Assembly: GCA_900545315.1 (NCBI GenBank)
Contig: UQYM01000004.1
Location: 39,163-103,162, forward strand
From: an uncultured Alistipes sp.
GTDB lineage: Bacteria; Bacteroidota; Bacteroidia; Bacteroidales; Rikenellaceae
Direction: 5' to 3'
DNA: 64,000 bases
Shown: one piece after another, positions 18,483-28,268 of the stretch
Layout: every line of letters begins with the position of its first letter
How positions within the stretch are numbered: position 1 is the first letter of the stretch
Position numbers and translations under genes: made by a program
Notes under the pieces: generated by a model
What the model was told of the DNA's origin: nothing
Databases searched by the model: none
Seen by the model: only the letters and a program-made list of their open reading frames with translations

Positions 18483-20159
18483 CTAATAAGTAAAGCTGCT
18501 GCCCCCGATAAATTCCCGCAGAATCGAGGTAGGCGGAATCTCCTTTCCATTGAGCGGTGTAAACTGATCGAGGAACTTGAGCAGACGACGAGCCTCCCCA
18601 TATTCAGGCATCGTATCGGGAACCTCATGCAACAGCGGCTCGATATAGCTCTTCAAAACAGCAATCTCGTAAAACAGCGACGAGTTGAACATCACATCGG
18701 CCTGCTCCTGATTGGGGAAAATATGGCGATCCTCTCCCCTTCGCACACTCTCCCAACGGCGCAACGTGGCCGTTGCATCGCTGCCACGCGTATTGTAATC
18801 ACGGACAATACGACGAATCAACCGGTTGTCGGTCGTCGCGATACGGTTCATATTGTCCATCGAGATCGAGGTAAAGGCCGAAACGTAGATCTTGAACTTC
18901 AAGTTGTTATCAATATGCGGGGTCAGCCCGGGGTTCAAGCCGTGAATACCCTCGATGATGATCACCGAACGATCGTCCATTTTGAGTCGGTTTCCGTCAA
19001 ACACACGTTTGCCCGTAATGAAATCATAACGCGGCACTTCAACCTCTTCCCCATTGAGCAGCTGCATCAACTGTTTATTGAAGAGTTCAATATCAATTGC
19101 TTCGAGTGCCTCATAGTCATACTCGCCCTTTTCATCTTTCGGGGTAAGTTCCCGATTGACAAAATAGTCATCTAGCGAGATGACCACCGGATGCATGCCC
19201 AAAATACGCAGTTGAATGCTCAGCCGTTTTGCAAAGGTGGTTTTACCGCTGGAAGAGGGCCCGGAGATCAGCACGATACGCCCTCCGCCCTTCTCATTTG
19301 CTTCGGCAATCTGATCCGCAATGCTGGCCAACTTCTTCTCGTGGAAGGCCTCAGCAATCTTAATCAGATCCCCGCCCCCACCATTCAGAATACGGGCGTT
19401 GAGTACACCGATCGTCGCCACCCCGAGCACATCGACCCAACGCGTATATTCGTTGAACACATCGAACATCTTGCGTTGCGGCACCATGTGCTCGAGTTCC
19501 GTGGGGTTGGTCCGACAGGGAACCGACAGGTGCATGCCCTTATAATATTTATGCAGTCCGAACAGCGGTACATACGCGCTGCTCGGAGCCAGCGAGCCAT
19601 AAAAATAACCGGCCAAATCGGCCATCATATAGAGGGTCACATACAGGTGCGGCCGGGTCTCGAGCAGAGCGATCTTATCCGGCATACCCAGTTTGGTGTA
19701 CAACTGGATTGCCTCTTCCGAACGCAGCTTTTGACGAATGATCGGAATATCCTGGGCCACCAACTCGTGCATGCGATTCTCAATCGCTTTGAGCTGCTCC
19801 AAAGAGATCTCCTCCATTCCCTCGATCTCACAATAGAACCCTTTGGCAACGGAGTGTTTGATGTGGAGACGCTGTCCGGGGAAGAGATCTCGCACCGCCT
19901 TCTGCAACACGAAAAAGAGGGTCCGCTGATAGACGCGCATTCCCTCAAAATGGGTAATATCGACAAAGCGTAACGAAACCGGATTGAATATCTGATAATA
20001 CAACTCTTTGAGCCGATTATTGACATAGGCGGCCAAGAACGGTGTTTCACTTTTACTCTTCAGGGCCAGCATCGACAACACCTCGGAGAGAGTTGTACCG
20101 GGCTTAACGTGCAACTCGCTACCGGAATTTTCACAATATATCTTAACTGTCTCTTCCAT
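18483..20159 (-). CDS. Nucleoside kinase with N-terminal TGS and ThrRS-like editing region
   Basis: 558 residues. The N-terminal 60 residues resemble a TGS domain (EETVKIYCENSG, VKPGTTLSEVL), and residues 65-240 resemble the second domain of threonyl-tRNA synthetase. The C-terminal half is a uridine-kinase-like P-loop kinase with Walker A SGPSSSGKTTFAKRL, SLDDYFVNRE and IIIEGIHGLNP. Likely phosphorylates a nucleoside; the substrate is not readable from sequence. The fusion is common in Bacteroidota and Firmicutes. I chose ATG 20159 because a -7 promoter element at 20180-20187 lies just upstream. Confidence 0.85.
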   Translation of the reverse strand: MEETVKIYCENSGSELHVKPGTTLSEVLSMLALKSKSETPFLAAYVNNRLKELYYQIFNPVSLRFVDITHFEGMRVYQRTLFFVLQKAVRDLFPGQRLHIKHSVAKGFYCEIEGMEEISLEQLKAIENRMHELVAQDIPIIRQKLRSEEAIQLYTKLGMPDKIALLETRPHLYVTLYMMADLAGYFYGSLAPSSAYVPLFGLHKYYKGMHLSVPCRTNPTELEHMVPQRKMFDVFNEYTRWVDVLGVATIGVLNARILNGGGGDLIKIAEAFHEKKLASIADQIAEANEKGGGRIVLISGPSSSGKTTFAKRLSIQLRILGMHPVVISLDDYFVNRELTPKDEKGEYDYEALEAIDIELFNKQLMQLLNGEEVEVPRYDFITGKRVFDGNRLKMDDRSVIIIEGIHGLNPGLTPHIDNNLKFKIYVSAFTSISMDNMNRIATTDNRLIRRIVRDYNTRGSDATATLRRWESVRRGEDRHIFPNQEQADVMFNSSLFYEIAVLKSYIEPLLHEVPDTMPEYGEARRLLKFLDQFTPLNGKEIPPTSILREFIGGSSFTY

Positions 20160-20179
20160 CTCAGTTGTTTTTACGAATA

Positions 20180-20187
20180 CAAACATA
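20180..20187 (-). promoter_or_regulatory. Promoter -7 element of the nucleoside kinase gene
   Basis: Minus strand TATGTTTG matches TAnnTTTG about 20 nt before the start codon, implying a very short leader. No TTTG at -33. Confidence 0.5.
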
Positions 20188-20499
20188 ACGCCTGCGCGGT
20201 AAAGTTGTTATGCCTATTTGTCGGCAATACCCCTCTGAACGACAAATTTCAGATCCAGGCAGCTGCCGCCTCGAAGGGAATCTCCTCAAACAATGGAATC
20301 GTATCTACCACAAACCGTGCAGGATTCTTCTCCATACCGTGCACACCAGCCCCCATAAGCTAAACTTCTCTATGTGCAGCCAAACAGAATCACACCCAAC
20401 ACGTTCAGCACAACAATCTCACCCCGTTCAAAAGGCCATTAAAGGTAACCAAAATCCACTAAAAACACGAAAAATCAGCCACTTTTCATCGCGAAAGAC
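20188..20499. other. Gene-free stretch upstream of rpsA
   Basis: About 310 bp between the divergent kinase and rpsA promoters. No coding features were seen. Confidence 0.45.
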
Positions 20500-20528
20500 T
20501 TGATTTTCCGAAAAAAACACTACCTTTG
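20500..20528 (+). promoter_or_regulatory. Promoter of rpsA
   Basis: TTG at 20500-20502, 18 nt, TACCTTTG at 20521-20528. The leader to rpsA is then about 110 nt. Confidence 0.75.
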
Positions 20529-20592
20529 TCGCGCTTTGGGTGGAGTGTGCTCGATTTTTCGAGAGAAGATCCCGGCACGCTGTGCGACAAAG
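20524..20592. repeat. Inverted repeat spanning the rpsA start region
   Basis: CTTTGTCGCGC (20524-20534) and GTGCGACAAAG (20582-20592) pair over 11 positions with one G-T. They enclose a small hairpin, CTCGA TTTT TCGAG (20550-20563). The left arm overlaps the -7 element, so it may act as DNA rather than RNA. Confidence 0.4.
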
Positions 20593-20641
20593 TTCTACAA
20601 ATAATGTCTAACACATTAGTTATCAAAAACATTTTTATCAC

Positions 20642-22519
20642 ATGGCAACTAAAACAGAAACTCAGCAGGCTACCGTAGCCGCTCCGGCCAACCTCGAGAC
20701 GTTCGACTGGAACGCTTTCGAGAATGACAGCGCCATCTACAACGCCCCCAAAGAGGAGATCGAAGCCAAATACGATCAGACTCTTTCTAAAGTACAGGTA
20801 GGCGAAGTTGTAGAGGGTACCGTTATCGGCCTCAACAAACGCGAAGTGGTCGTTAATATCGGCTACAAATCGGAAGGTATTATTCCTATCAGCGAATTCC
20901 GCTACAACCCCGAACTGGCCGTAGGCGAAAAAGTAGAGGTGTATGTAGAGAGCGCTGAGGATAAAAAAGGCCAGCTGGTCCTCTCACATAAAAAAGCTCG
21001 TCAGCTCCGCTCTTGGGATCGTGTCAACGAGGCTCTGGAGAAAGACGAAGTTATCAAGGGTTACATCAAATGCCGTACGAAGGGCGGTATGATCGTCGAT
21101 GTATTCGGTATCGAGGCCTTCTTGCCCGGTTCTCAGATCGACGTTAAACCGATCCGCGATTACGATATGTACGTCGGCAAAACTATGGAATTCAAGGTGG
21201 TTAAGATCAACCAGGAGTTCCGTAACGTAGTGGTTTCGCACAAGGCTCTGATCGAGGCCGAACTCGAGGCTCAGAAGAAAGAGATCATGTCAAAACTCGA
21301 AAAAGGTCAGATCCTTGAAGGTACCGTCAAAAATATCACCTCTTACGGTGTATTCATCGACTTGGGCGGCGTAGACGGTCTGATCCACATCACCGACCTG
21401 AGCTGGGGCCGTGTAAATCACCCCGAAGAGATCGTCAAACTCGATCAGAAGCTCAACGTCGTTATCCTCGACTTCGACGATGCCAAGAAACGTATCGCTC
21501 TGGGTCTGAAACAGCTTACTCCCCATCCTTGGGACGCTCTGGATCCCAACCTCAAAGTTGGTGACAAGGTTAAAGGCCGCGTAGTGGTAATGGCCGACTA
21601 CGGTGCATTCGTTGAGATCACTCCGGGTGTTGAAGGTCTGATCCACGTATCGGAGATGTCATGGAGCCAGCACCTGCGTTCAGCTCAGGAATTCCTGAAA
21701 GTTGGCGACGAGGTAGAGGCCGTTATCCTGACCCTCGACCACGAGGAGCGCAAGATGTCACTGGGTATCAAACAGCTGACCCCCGATCCTTGGGCTGACA
21801 TCGAGACCAAATATGCTGTGGGCACTCGCCACACCGCTAAAGTTCGCAACTTCACCAATTTCGGTGTATTCGTTGAGATCGAAGAGGGTATCGACGGTCT
21901 GATCCACATCTCAGATCTGAGCTGGACCAAGAAGATCAAACACCCGTCAGAGTTTACTCAGATCGGTGCCGATATCGACGTTGTCGTTTTGGAGATCGAC
22001 AAAGAGAACCGTCGTCTGAGCCTGGGTCACAAACAGCTCGAAGAGAATCCTTGGAATGCTTTCGAGCAGCAGTTTGCCGTTGACACCGTTCACACCGGTA
22101 CCATCACCGAGATGAACGACAAAGGCGCCGTAGTATCTTTGGGTGAGAACCTCGAGGGCTTTGCTCCGGCAAAACAGCTCGTTAAAGAGGACGGCACCAC
22201 CGCTAAAGTTGGTGAGACATTGGAATTCAAAGTTGTTGAGTTCTCGAAGGCAACCAAACGCATCATCTTGTCGCACACTCGTCTGCATGAAGATGTAAAA
22301 CGTGCAGAGGCTCAGGCTGAGATCGCAGAGAAGAAACGCGCTGATGAGGCTGCCAAAGACTCTGTTAAGAAACTCAACGCTTCGATCGAGAAGACCACTT
22401 TGGGTGACATCTCCGGTTTGGCTGAGTTGAAGGCCAAAATGGAAGCTGCCGAGAAGCCCCAGAAAGCCGCTAAAAAGGCTGAGGCTGCAGAGGCTGTCGC
22501 TGAAACCGAAGAGAAATAG
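20642..22519 (+). CDS. rpsA: 30S ribosomal protein S1
   Basis: 625 residues with six S1 (OB-fold) repeats, recognisable by repeated V-x-G-x-V cores such as VGEVVEGTVIGLN, ITSYGVFIDLGGVDGLIHITDLSW, MADYGAFVEITPGVEGLIHVSEMSW and FTNFGVFVEIEEGIDGLIHISDLSW. The C-terminal 70 residues are Lys/Glu/Ala-rich and probably flexible. It binds mRNA at the 30S subunit, which matters in a phylum that rarely uses Shine-Dalgarno pairing. It is followed after 12 nt by rnz. Confidence 0.96.
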   Translation: MATKTETQQATVAAPANLETFDWNAFENDSAIYNAPKEEIEAKYDQTLSKVQVGEVVEGTVIGLNKREVVVNIGYKSEGIIPISEFRYNPELAVGEKVEVYVESAEDKKGQLVLSHKKARQLRSWDRVNEALEKDEVIKGYIKCRTKGGMIVDVFGIEAFLPGSQIDVKPIRDYDMYVGKTMEFKVVKINQEFRNVVVSHKALIEAELEAQKKEIMSKLEKGQILEGTVKNITSYGVFIDLGGVDGLIHITDLSWGRVNHPEEIVKLDQKLNVVILDFDDAKKRIALGLKQLTPHPWDALDPNLKVGDKVKGRVVVMADYGAFVEITPGVEGLIHVSEMSWSQHLRSAQEFLKVGDEVEAVILTLDHEERKMSLGIKQLTPDPWADIETKYAVGTRHTAKVRNFTNFGVFVEIEEGIDGLIHISDLSWTKKIKHPSEFTQIGADIDVVVLEIDKENRRLSLGHKQLEENPWNAFEQQFAVDTVHTGTITEMNDKGAVVSLGENLEGFAPAKQLVKEDGTTAKVGETLEFKVVEFSKATKRIILSHTRLHEDVKRAEAQAEIAEKKRADEAAKDSVKKLNASIEKTTLGDISGLAELKAKMEAAEKPQKAAKKAEAAEAVAETEEK

Positions 22520-22531
22520 TGAAATCTATCT

Positions 22532-23464
22532 ATGACGTTTCGGGTTACCATATTGGGTAGCAGTTCGGCCTTGCCGACTCCGAAACGCAATCCATCTGCT
22601 CATGCACTCAATGTGCATGAGCAGTTTTTTTTGATCGATTGCGGAGAAGGGACGCAAAAGCAGCTTCGCAAATGTGGAATCAATCCGCTAAAGTTGAAAG
22701 CAGTCTTCATCTCGCACCTGCATGGAGATCATGTGTACGGTCTTTTCGGTCTGATTTCGACCATGGGCCTGATGGGACGACGCACACCGCTACCGGTATA
22801 TGCTCCTAAACCTTTCGACGAGATATTGGCCTGCCACCTCAAATATTTCGACAGTGCCCTGCCTTATGAGGTGCAGTGGCACGAGGTGCACACCCGCCAG
22901 CACGAACTGCTGTATGAAAACAAGACGCTGGAGGTGTGGTCCATTCCGCTGCGCCATCGCGTTCCAGCGGCAGGTTTCCGGTTCCAAGAGAAGAGACCGC
23001 CCCTGAACCTGCGCAAGGAGGCTATCGAAACGTACGGATTGGGAATTGCACAACGGGTGGCAGCTAAACGGGGCGAAGATCTGCTGCTCGAGGATGGATG
23101 CCTCATCCCCAACAGCGAACTAACCTACACGCCCTATCGGGAGCGCAGTTACGCCTATTTGAGTGATACGCTTTACTCGGCCAAAGCGGTTAAGTTAGTA
23201 CAAGGGGTTGATCTGCTCTACCACGAAGCGACCTTTGCCGAGGCAGACAAGGGCATGGCTCGTGAAACAGGCCACTCCACCACCCTGCAAGCTGCCAAGG
23301 CAGCGCGTGAGGCTCAAGCCGGCAAGCTGTTGATCGGGCACTTCTCCTCTCGCTATAAAGATGAGCAGGCGTTGGTGGCTGAAGCTCGAACCATTTTCCC
23401 CAACACGGAGGCGGTGATCGAAGGCCACAGCTACGACATTCCCATCCTCAAAGAGAGACTTTAA
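22532..23464 (+). CDS. rnz: Ribonuclease Z
   Basis: 310 residues, a metallo-beta-lactamase nuclease that matures tRNA 3' ends. This fits the tRNA-Leu in this window, which lacks an encoded CCA. Marks: ILGSSSALPTPKRNPSA, FLIDCGEGTQKQLR, the metal motif HLHGDH, SDTLYS, YHEATFAE, ARETGHST and IGHFSSRY. It starts 12 nt after the rpsA stop, so it is co-transcribed with rpsA. Confidence 0.95.
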   Translation: MTFRVTILGSSSALPTPKRNPSAHALNVHEQFFLIDCGEGTQKQLRKCGINPLKLKAVFISHLHGDHVYGLFGLISTMGLMGRRTPLPVYAPKPFDEILACHLKYFDSALPYEVQWHEVHTRQHELLYENKTLEVWSIPLRHRVPAAGFRFQEKRPPLNLRKEAIETYGLGIAQRVAAKRGEDLLLEDGCLIPNSELTYTPYRERSYAYLSDTLYSAKAVKLVQGVDLLYHEATFAEADKGMARETGHSTTLQAAKAAREAQAGKLLIGHFSSRYKDEQALVAEARTIFPNTEAVIEGHSYDIPILKERL

Positions 23465-24064
23465 TATTGTTGAAGCGTACTTAACGGGGGATCATTGAAG
23501 AGTGAGTGACCACACGAATAGTCGTTCGTCATCGCGCACAGAACAAAGAAAGGGCAGATAACTGAATCCGATTTATTAACTAAATGGATCCAGGCAATCA
23601 AGTTGTTTTGAAAAGCACAGCTGCAGGCAATATACGCCAATATTGCAGAAGCCTGCTTCTTTGAAGAGAAGGCGAGAGTCAAACACTGGATAATTCACAA
23701 ATTGCTGCCCTCCACCCGACATATAGATTCAGCAGCGCTTTGGAACGTTCCAGACGATTCCTATCCACCGGAGCCACACAAAGCCAAACAGAGATCTTCA
23801 ATATCCCGATATTTAGACCGAAATGGGAAAGGGAGGAACGCGGTTAGGTTAAGATGAAGATTCTCATCGATTGGATACCGAGTACACTGTACCGCAATAC
23901 TCCTCTTCGGCCACACAGGCTGCAATACCCGCTGGGACCAGCGGCGGCAGAAAAGGCGTGACACAATTTTGTGCCGATTGACATCGTTTCATTTGTAACC
24001 AACAACATTCCCCAACCGGTTTTCCCCCACACCCAACAAATAGCTGCACACCTGCAACAAAACC
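23465..24064. other. 600-bp stretch without recognised gene
   Basis: Several minus-strand open frames of 60-77 codons are present, but none has family features. A small inverted repeat, CACAA TT TTGTG (23962-23973), lies 90 nt before the HAD gene. No promoter with the full consensus was found for that gene. Confidence 0.45.
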
Positions 24065-24856
24065 ATGAGCAATCCAACCATAAAAGCCATATTTTTTGAC
24101 ATCGATGGAACCTTAGTGAGTTTTAAAACGCACCGCGTTCCGCAAACAACGGTTGAAGCCATCGAGACGCTCCGCAGCCGCGGTATCAAAGTATTTATTG
24201 CGACGGGGCGCCCCTTTTACCAAATCAACAATCTCGGCACGCTGCAGTTCGACGGATATGTCACCCTGAACGGAGCATGGTGCATCGACCACACGGGGCG
24301 TGTCATCTTTCAGAATCCGATTCCTCGGGCCGATCTCGATGCTGTCAACCGCCGACTGGATCAAGGAGATAAATTTCCGTGTGCTTTCATGACCTCCACC
24401 CAGGTTTACATCAACTACGTCGATCAAACCGTAGCAAACGTGGCAGCTATGGTCGGTTTGGCTCCTCCTCCGGTTCGTGACCTGCATGAGGTCGCCAACG
24501 AAGAGGTACTCCAGGTTAATATCTATGTAGAGGCTGAGCAGGAGGCAAAATTGATGCGCGAAGTTTTCAGACACTGCACCTCCAGCCGCTGGTATCCGGC
24601 ATTTGCCGATCTGAACATCAAGGGCAACAGCAAAAGTACAGGTATCGACCACATTTTAGCCGAATACAATATTCCACTTTGCGAAACGCTCTCATTCGGA
24701 GATGGCGGGAACGACATACCGATGCTTCAACACACCGGCTTCAGCGTCGCCATGGGCAATGCGGCCGATCCGGTCAAGCAGGCGGCTAGCCATGTAACAA
24801 CCGATGTGGATCACGATGGTGTTGCAGAAGCCCTGCGTCACTTCGGCTTGCTCTGA
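24065..24856 (+). CDS. HAD-superfamily phosphatase, Cof type (HAD-IIB)
   Basis: 263 residues. Motif I is FFDIDGTLV (nucleophile Asp), motif II is FIATGRP, motif III Lys is in NIKGNSKSTGIDHIL, and motif IV is SFGDGGNDIPML. The C2-type cap lies between about 85 and 190. Probably a sugar-phosphate or nucleotide phosphatase; the substrate cannot be read from the sequence. It is monocistronic. Confidence 0.9.
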   Translation: MSNPTIKAIFFDIDGTLVSFKTHRVPQTTVEAIETLRSRGIKVFIATGRPFYQINNLGTLQFDGYVTLNGAWCIDHTGRVIFQNPIPRADLDAVNRRLDQGDKFPCAFMTSTQVYINYVDQTVANVAAMVGLAPPPVRDLHEVANEEVLQVNIYVEAEQEAKLMREVFRHCTSSRWYPAFADLNIKGNSKSTGIDHILAEYNIPLCETLSFGDGGNDIPMLQHTGFSVAMGNAADPVKQAASHVTTDVDHDGVAEALRHFGLL

Positions 24857-24922
24857 CCGAGAGATCTGCGATCAGCCTGGACGGAGTCATTCCAAAGTCG
24901 TTAAGAGTCATGCGGCAAAATA

Positions 24923-24955
24923 TTTGCAACACACATTCACAAGATTTTATCTTTG
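24923..24955 (+). promoter_or_regulatory. Promoter of the ferredoxin-nitroreductase gene
   Basis: TTTG at 24923-24926, 21 nt, TATCTTTG at 24948-24955. The start codon is 85 nt further on. Confidence 0.75.
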
Positions 24956-25039
24956 TGCGAAACGGCATCAAATACCTTGACACTCTATACACATCATTCG
25001 CTTAATTTGTTCACTTCATAGAATAAAACGTTTCAAGCT

Positions 25040-25903
25040 ATGGATCACAATATTCAGATTGATATCACCGAATCGTGCATTCGTTGTGGCAAATGTGCAC
25101 GAGTATGTCCTTTTGAAATCCTCGTTCAGGAGAAACCGGGAGCCCCAATCGAGGTCAAACATCCGGAATCGTGCATCCGCTGTGGACATTGTGTTGCAGT
25201 ATGTCCGACCGACTCGATCCGCCACAATCTTTTCCCAGCGGAGAAGATTCATCCGATCGATTACACCCAGATGCCGACACCGGAACAGGTGTTACTGTTG
25301 TGCCGAGCCCGCAGATCCAACCGTGCCATCACGTCAAAACCTGTCCCCACCGAGATGCTGAATCAGATTCTGGAAGCTGCACATCGTGCCCCTACAGCCA
25401 GCAATCTGCAACAGGTATCCTTCACCGTAGTGACCGACCCTCAAAAATTGCGGGCAGTGAGTGATTTTACGCTGAAGACCTTCGACAAAGTCTATGCAAA
25501 ACTGACCAATCCGCTGCTCAAGCCGTTCTTCAAATTGACCATGCCGGGGGTGTACCGTTATGTTCCGATATTCAAACGGCTGAAATACAATGATCGGGCC
25601 GGGAAAGACCCCATCCTGCGCCATGCAACGGCATTGATTTTCATCCACACCCCCGCTTCGGACCGTTTTGGAGCAGCTGATGCCAACCTAGCCTATCAGA
25701 ATGGTTCGCTGATGGCCGAAAGTCTTGGGGTAAGCCAAGTTTACATGGGATTTGTGCTGTCAGCCCTGCAGCAGGATGGCAAACGGCTCAATCGCGAATT
25801 GGGCATTCAAGGGAAAATTCATGCGATTATGGCTCTCGGTATGCCGGCATTCCGCTACCCGCACTATATCGACCGGGAAGATATCCAGGTCAAATGGCTC
25901 TAA
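25040..25903 (+). CDS. Nitroreductase fused to a 2[4Fe-4S] ferredoxin domain
   Basis: 287 residues. Residues 10-60 hold two ferredoxin clusters (CIRCGKCARVCP and CIRCGHCVAVCP). Residues 75-287 are an FMN-dependent nitroreductase domain (CRARRSNRAI, LEAAHRAPTASNLQ, and a C-terminal GMPAFRYPHY). The family passes electrons from reduced ferredoxin-type donors to flavin; the physiological substrate is unknown. It has its own promoter and stands alone. Confidence 0.9.
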   Translation: MDHNIQIDITESCIRCGKCARVCPFEILVQEKPGAPIEVKHPESCIRCGHCVAVCPTDSIRHNLFPAEKIHPIDYTQMPTPEQVLLLCRARRSNRAITSKPVPTEMLNQILEAAHRAPTASNLQQVSFTVVTDPQKLRAVSDFTLKTFDKVYAKLTNPLLKPFFKLTMPGVYRYVPIFKRLKYNDRAGKDPILRHATALIFIHTPASDRFGAADANLAYQNGSLMAESLGVSQVYMGFVLSALQQDGKRLNRELGIQGKIHAIMALGMPAFRYPHYIDREDIQVKWL

Positions 25904-26156
25904 TCCGGAACCACCAGACGACTAACCGCTCCAGAACTGGATCGTCTCCTCACTCTTTTTAGAAGCCACGAGAGAGAACGCGCCATTCGCAGCAAAGCAG
26001 ATTGCAGATTGAGGATTAACCTCGAGAAAAGTGCAGCGACCGAAACGCTCACTACTCTTGACATATAGTTGCTTACCGCCCCTCTGCTTTCTGTTCCGCA
26101 AAGCACTTCCGCCTTCTTCCACAGATCATTCCGCGATAGACGCATACAAAACAATA
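25904..26156. other. Intergenic stretch before a bidirectional terminator
   Basis: About 250 bp with no gene seen. The minus-strand open frames here are short and have no family features. Together with 26192-26321 it separates two convergent units. Confidence 0.45.
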
Positions 26157-26191
26157 AAAAATCCTGAGACTCGACTGAGCTCAGGATTTTT
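26157..26191. terminator. Bidirectional intrinsic terminator
   Basis: AAAAATCCTGAG / CTCAGGATTTTT, a 12-bp stem with 11-nt loop and T runs on both strands, between the convergent nitroreductase and thiL genes. Confidence 0.85.
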
Positions 26192-26321
26192 ATTATTTAG
26201 AAGAAAACTAATTGGGCACGATCTCAAGACTATGCATCCAACCAGTCGAGATGTACAAGAGATATAAACCCACTATATACTTGTCATTGCCTCGTGCCTT
26301 CTCTTGTTCACAGTGCCACAA

Positions 26322-27407
26322 TTATTTCGCCGGGTGCGGCTGTGGATCGGAGGCTTCAGGTTGTTGATCAGTGTCCTGCTTTTCAGTAACCCAACCGGGT
26401 GCCTGTACCGGGATCAACTGATCATCAGGTGTCACCAAAGCACCCCCCGTGCCGGCAGCCGTAATGTGTCCGATCACATCCAATCCCAAAGCAAAGACCT
26501 CCTCTTGACGAGCCAACGGCACCGTAAAGAGCAATTCAAAATCATCACCGCCATTCAGGGCAGCTACCACCGGATCGGCATGCAACTCCTCCGCCATACG
26601 GTGAGTCTCCTGCGCAATCGGCAAACGATTCAGGTAAATGCGGGCACCCTTGTCGGAATCTTTACACAAATGCAGAATCTCCGAAGCCAATCCATCGGTA
26701 ATATCGATCATCGAGGTGGGTACCAGATTGGCTTTCGCCAACTCCTGGATGATATCTTGTCGTGCCACCGGACGCAACTGCCGTCCCAAAATATACTCAT
26801 ACCCCTCGAACTTCGGATGGGGATTGGGATGGCCGGCCAAGGCCCGCTTTTCACGCTCCAACAGGTGCAACCCCATATAGGCGCCCCCTAACGCTCCGGT
26901 CACACAGATCAGATCGTTTACCTGAGCGCCATTGCGGTAAACGATCTTATCTTTGGCAACCTCACCGATCACGGTCACCGCAAGGGTCAACCCATTCACC
27001 GAGGCCGACGTATCGCCACCAACCAGATCCACACCATACTCTTTGCAGGCATAACGTACCCCTTCATAAAGCTGTTCGATCATCTCGACCGAAAAACGAG
27101 CGGAGATTCCCACCCCAAGCGTCAACTGCCGAGGCGTACCATTCATGGCCAAAATATCCGAAATACCGGCCACAACCGTTTTGTAGCCCAAATGCTGAAG
27201 CGGACAATAGGTCAGGTCGAACTGTACCCCCTCCAACAACAGATCGGTCGAGACCAGCAGGTATTTATCACCGGCATCGATCACAGCAGCATCGTCGCCA
27301 CACCCTTTCACCGTGGAGCTGTTCGAAGCCACAAACGGTGCACAAAGACGATCGACAAATTTAAACTGCCCCAATGAGGCGATTGACGTATATTTTCGTT
27401 CACTCAT
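26322..27407 (-). CDS. thiL: Thiamine-monophosphate kinase
   Basis: 361 residues. Makes thiamine diphosphate from thiamine monophosphate with ATP. Marks: VKGCGDDAAVID, LLVSTDLLLEGVQFDL, GISDILAMNGTPRQLTLGV, DLVGGDTSAS, MIDITDGLASE and ALNGGDDFELLFTVP. The last 30 residues are a Pro/Asp/Gln-rich tail (TEKQDTDQQPEASDPQPHP) beyond the usual end. I chose ATG 27407 (MSERKYTS): two upstream in-frame Met codons fall at or before the predicted transcription start. Confidence 0.93.
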   Translation of the reverse strand: MSERKYTSIASLGQFKFVDRLCAPFVASNSSTVKGCGDDAAVIDAGDKYLLVSTDLLLEGVQFDLTYCPLQHLGYKTVVAGISDILAMNGTPRQLTLGVGISARFSVEMIEQLYEGVRYACKEYGVDLVGGDTSASVNGLTLAVTVIGEVAKDKIVYRNGAQVNDLICVTGALGGAYMGLHLLEREKRALAGHPNPHPKFEGYEYILGRQLRPVARQDIIQELAKANLVPTSMIDITDGLASEILHLCKDSDKGARIYLNRLPIAQETHRMAEELHADPVVAALNGGDDFELLFTVPLARQEEVFALGLDVIGHITAAGTGGALVTPDDQLIPVQAPGWVTEKQDTDQQPEASDPQPHPAK

Positions 27408-27432
27408 ATTCCAACCGGTTAAATCTTTCATA

Positions 27433-27462
27433 CAAAGGTAGAGCTTCTTTTGTTTCGGCAAA
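27433..27462 (-). promoter_or_regulatory. Promoter of thiL
   Basis: On the minus strand TTTG (27462-27459), 18 nt, TACCTTTG (27440-27433). It interlocks with the adk promoter on the other strand. Confidence 0.75.
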
Positions 27463-27479
27463 AAAAAGTCGTAGCTTTG
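27449..27479 (+). promoter_or_regulatory. Promoter of adk
   Basis: TTTG at 27449-27452, 19 nt, TAGCTTTG at 27472-27479. Its -33 element lies inside the spacer of the thiL promoter. Confidence 0.78.
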
Positions 27480-27513
27480 CAATTAATAAAATTGTTTAAA
27501 AACAGCAAATATC

Positions 27514-28092
27514 ATGTTCAATCTCGTATTGTTCGGCCCTCCGGGTGCAGGCAAAGGGACCCAGGCCGAAAAACTGATCAAAAAGTACGGTTTTAACCAC
27601 ATATCGACCGGTGAGGTGATTCGCGACCAGATCCGCAAAGGAACCGAACTGGGGCTGAGTGTACAGAGCTATATTGAGAAGGGACTGTTGGCTCCCGACG
27701 AACTGGTGATCAACATCATTGCCGACTATGTAGCCAGCCACAAAGATGCCAAAGGCAACATTTTCGACGGTTTTCCCCGCACGACGGTTCAGGCCGAGGC
27801 CTTCGACAAGATCATGAACAGCAACGGAATTCCGGTTAGCGTCATGTTGTCGCTCGAGGTACCCGATGAGGAGTTGGTTAAACGTTTGCTGCTTCGCGGC
27901 AAAGAGAGTGGACGTGCCGATGACAGCAACGAAAGTGTTATCCGCAACCGCATCAACGTGTACAAAGCACAGACTGCCGTCGTAGCCGATTACTACAAAC
28001 CACAGGGTAAATTCCGCGCCGTAAACGGTTTGGGAACGATTGACGAGATTTTCGATCGTTTGTGCAAAGAGATCGACTCGCTGCTGAAATAA
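27514..28092 (+). CDS. adk: Adenylate kinase, short form
   Basis: 192 residues. Interconverts ATP+AMP and 2 ADP. Walker A is FGPPGAGKGTQAEKL, the AMP-binding part is HISTGEVIRDQI, and DGFPRTTVQAEAF is the family signature. The LID is a short loop (GRADDSNESV) without the zinc-binding insertion, so the protein is about 20 residues shorter than the long bacterial form. Confidence 0.96.
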   Translation: MFNLVLFGPPGAGKGTQAEKLIKKYGFNHISTGEVIRDQIRKGTELGLSVQSYIEKGLLAPDELVINIIADYVASHKDAKGNIFDGFPRTTVQAEAFDKIMNSNGIPVSVMLSLEVPDEELVKRLLLRGKESGRADDSNESVIRNRINVYKAQTAVVADYYKPQGKFRAVNGLGTIDEIFDRLCKEIDSLLK

Positions 28093-28268
28093 CGACTTGA
28101 AATAGGTTATTACCCATCCTGCGCCCTCACGTTTTTACGTTACAGAGACAACCTGACAAACGGCACACCATCGTTCAGAAACAACGTAAAGTGATTAATC
28201 AAGAAGCTGACTCAAAGCCCAAAATCTTGAAATAAAACACCCGGAGGGCTTGGGATACAATTATCAAC

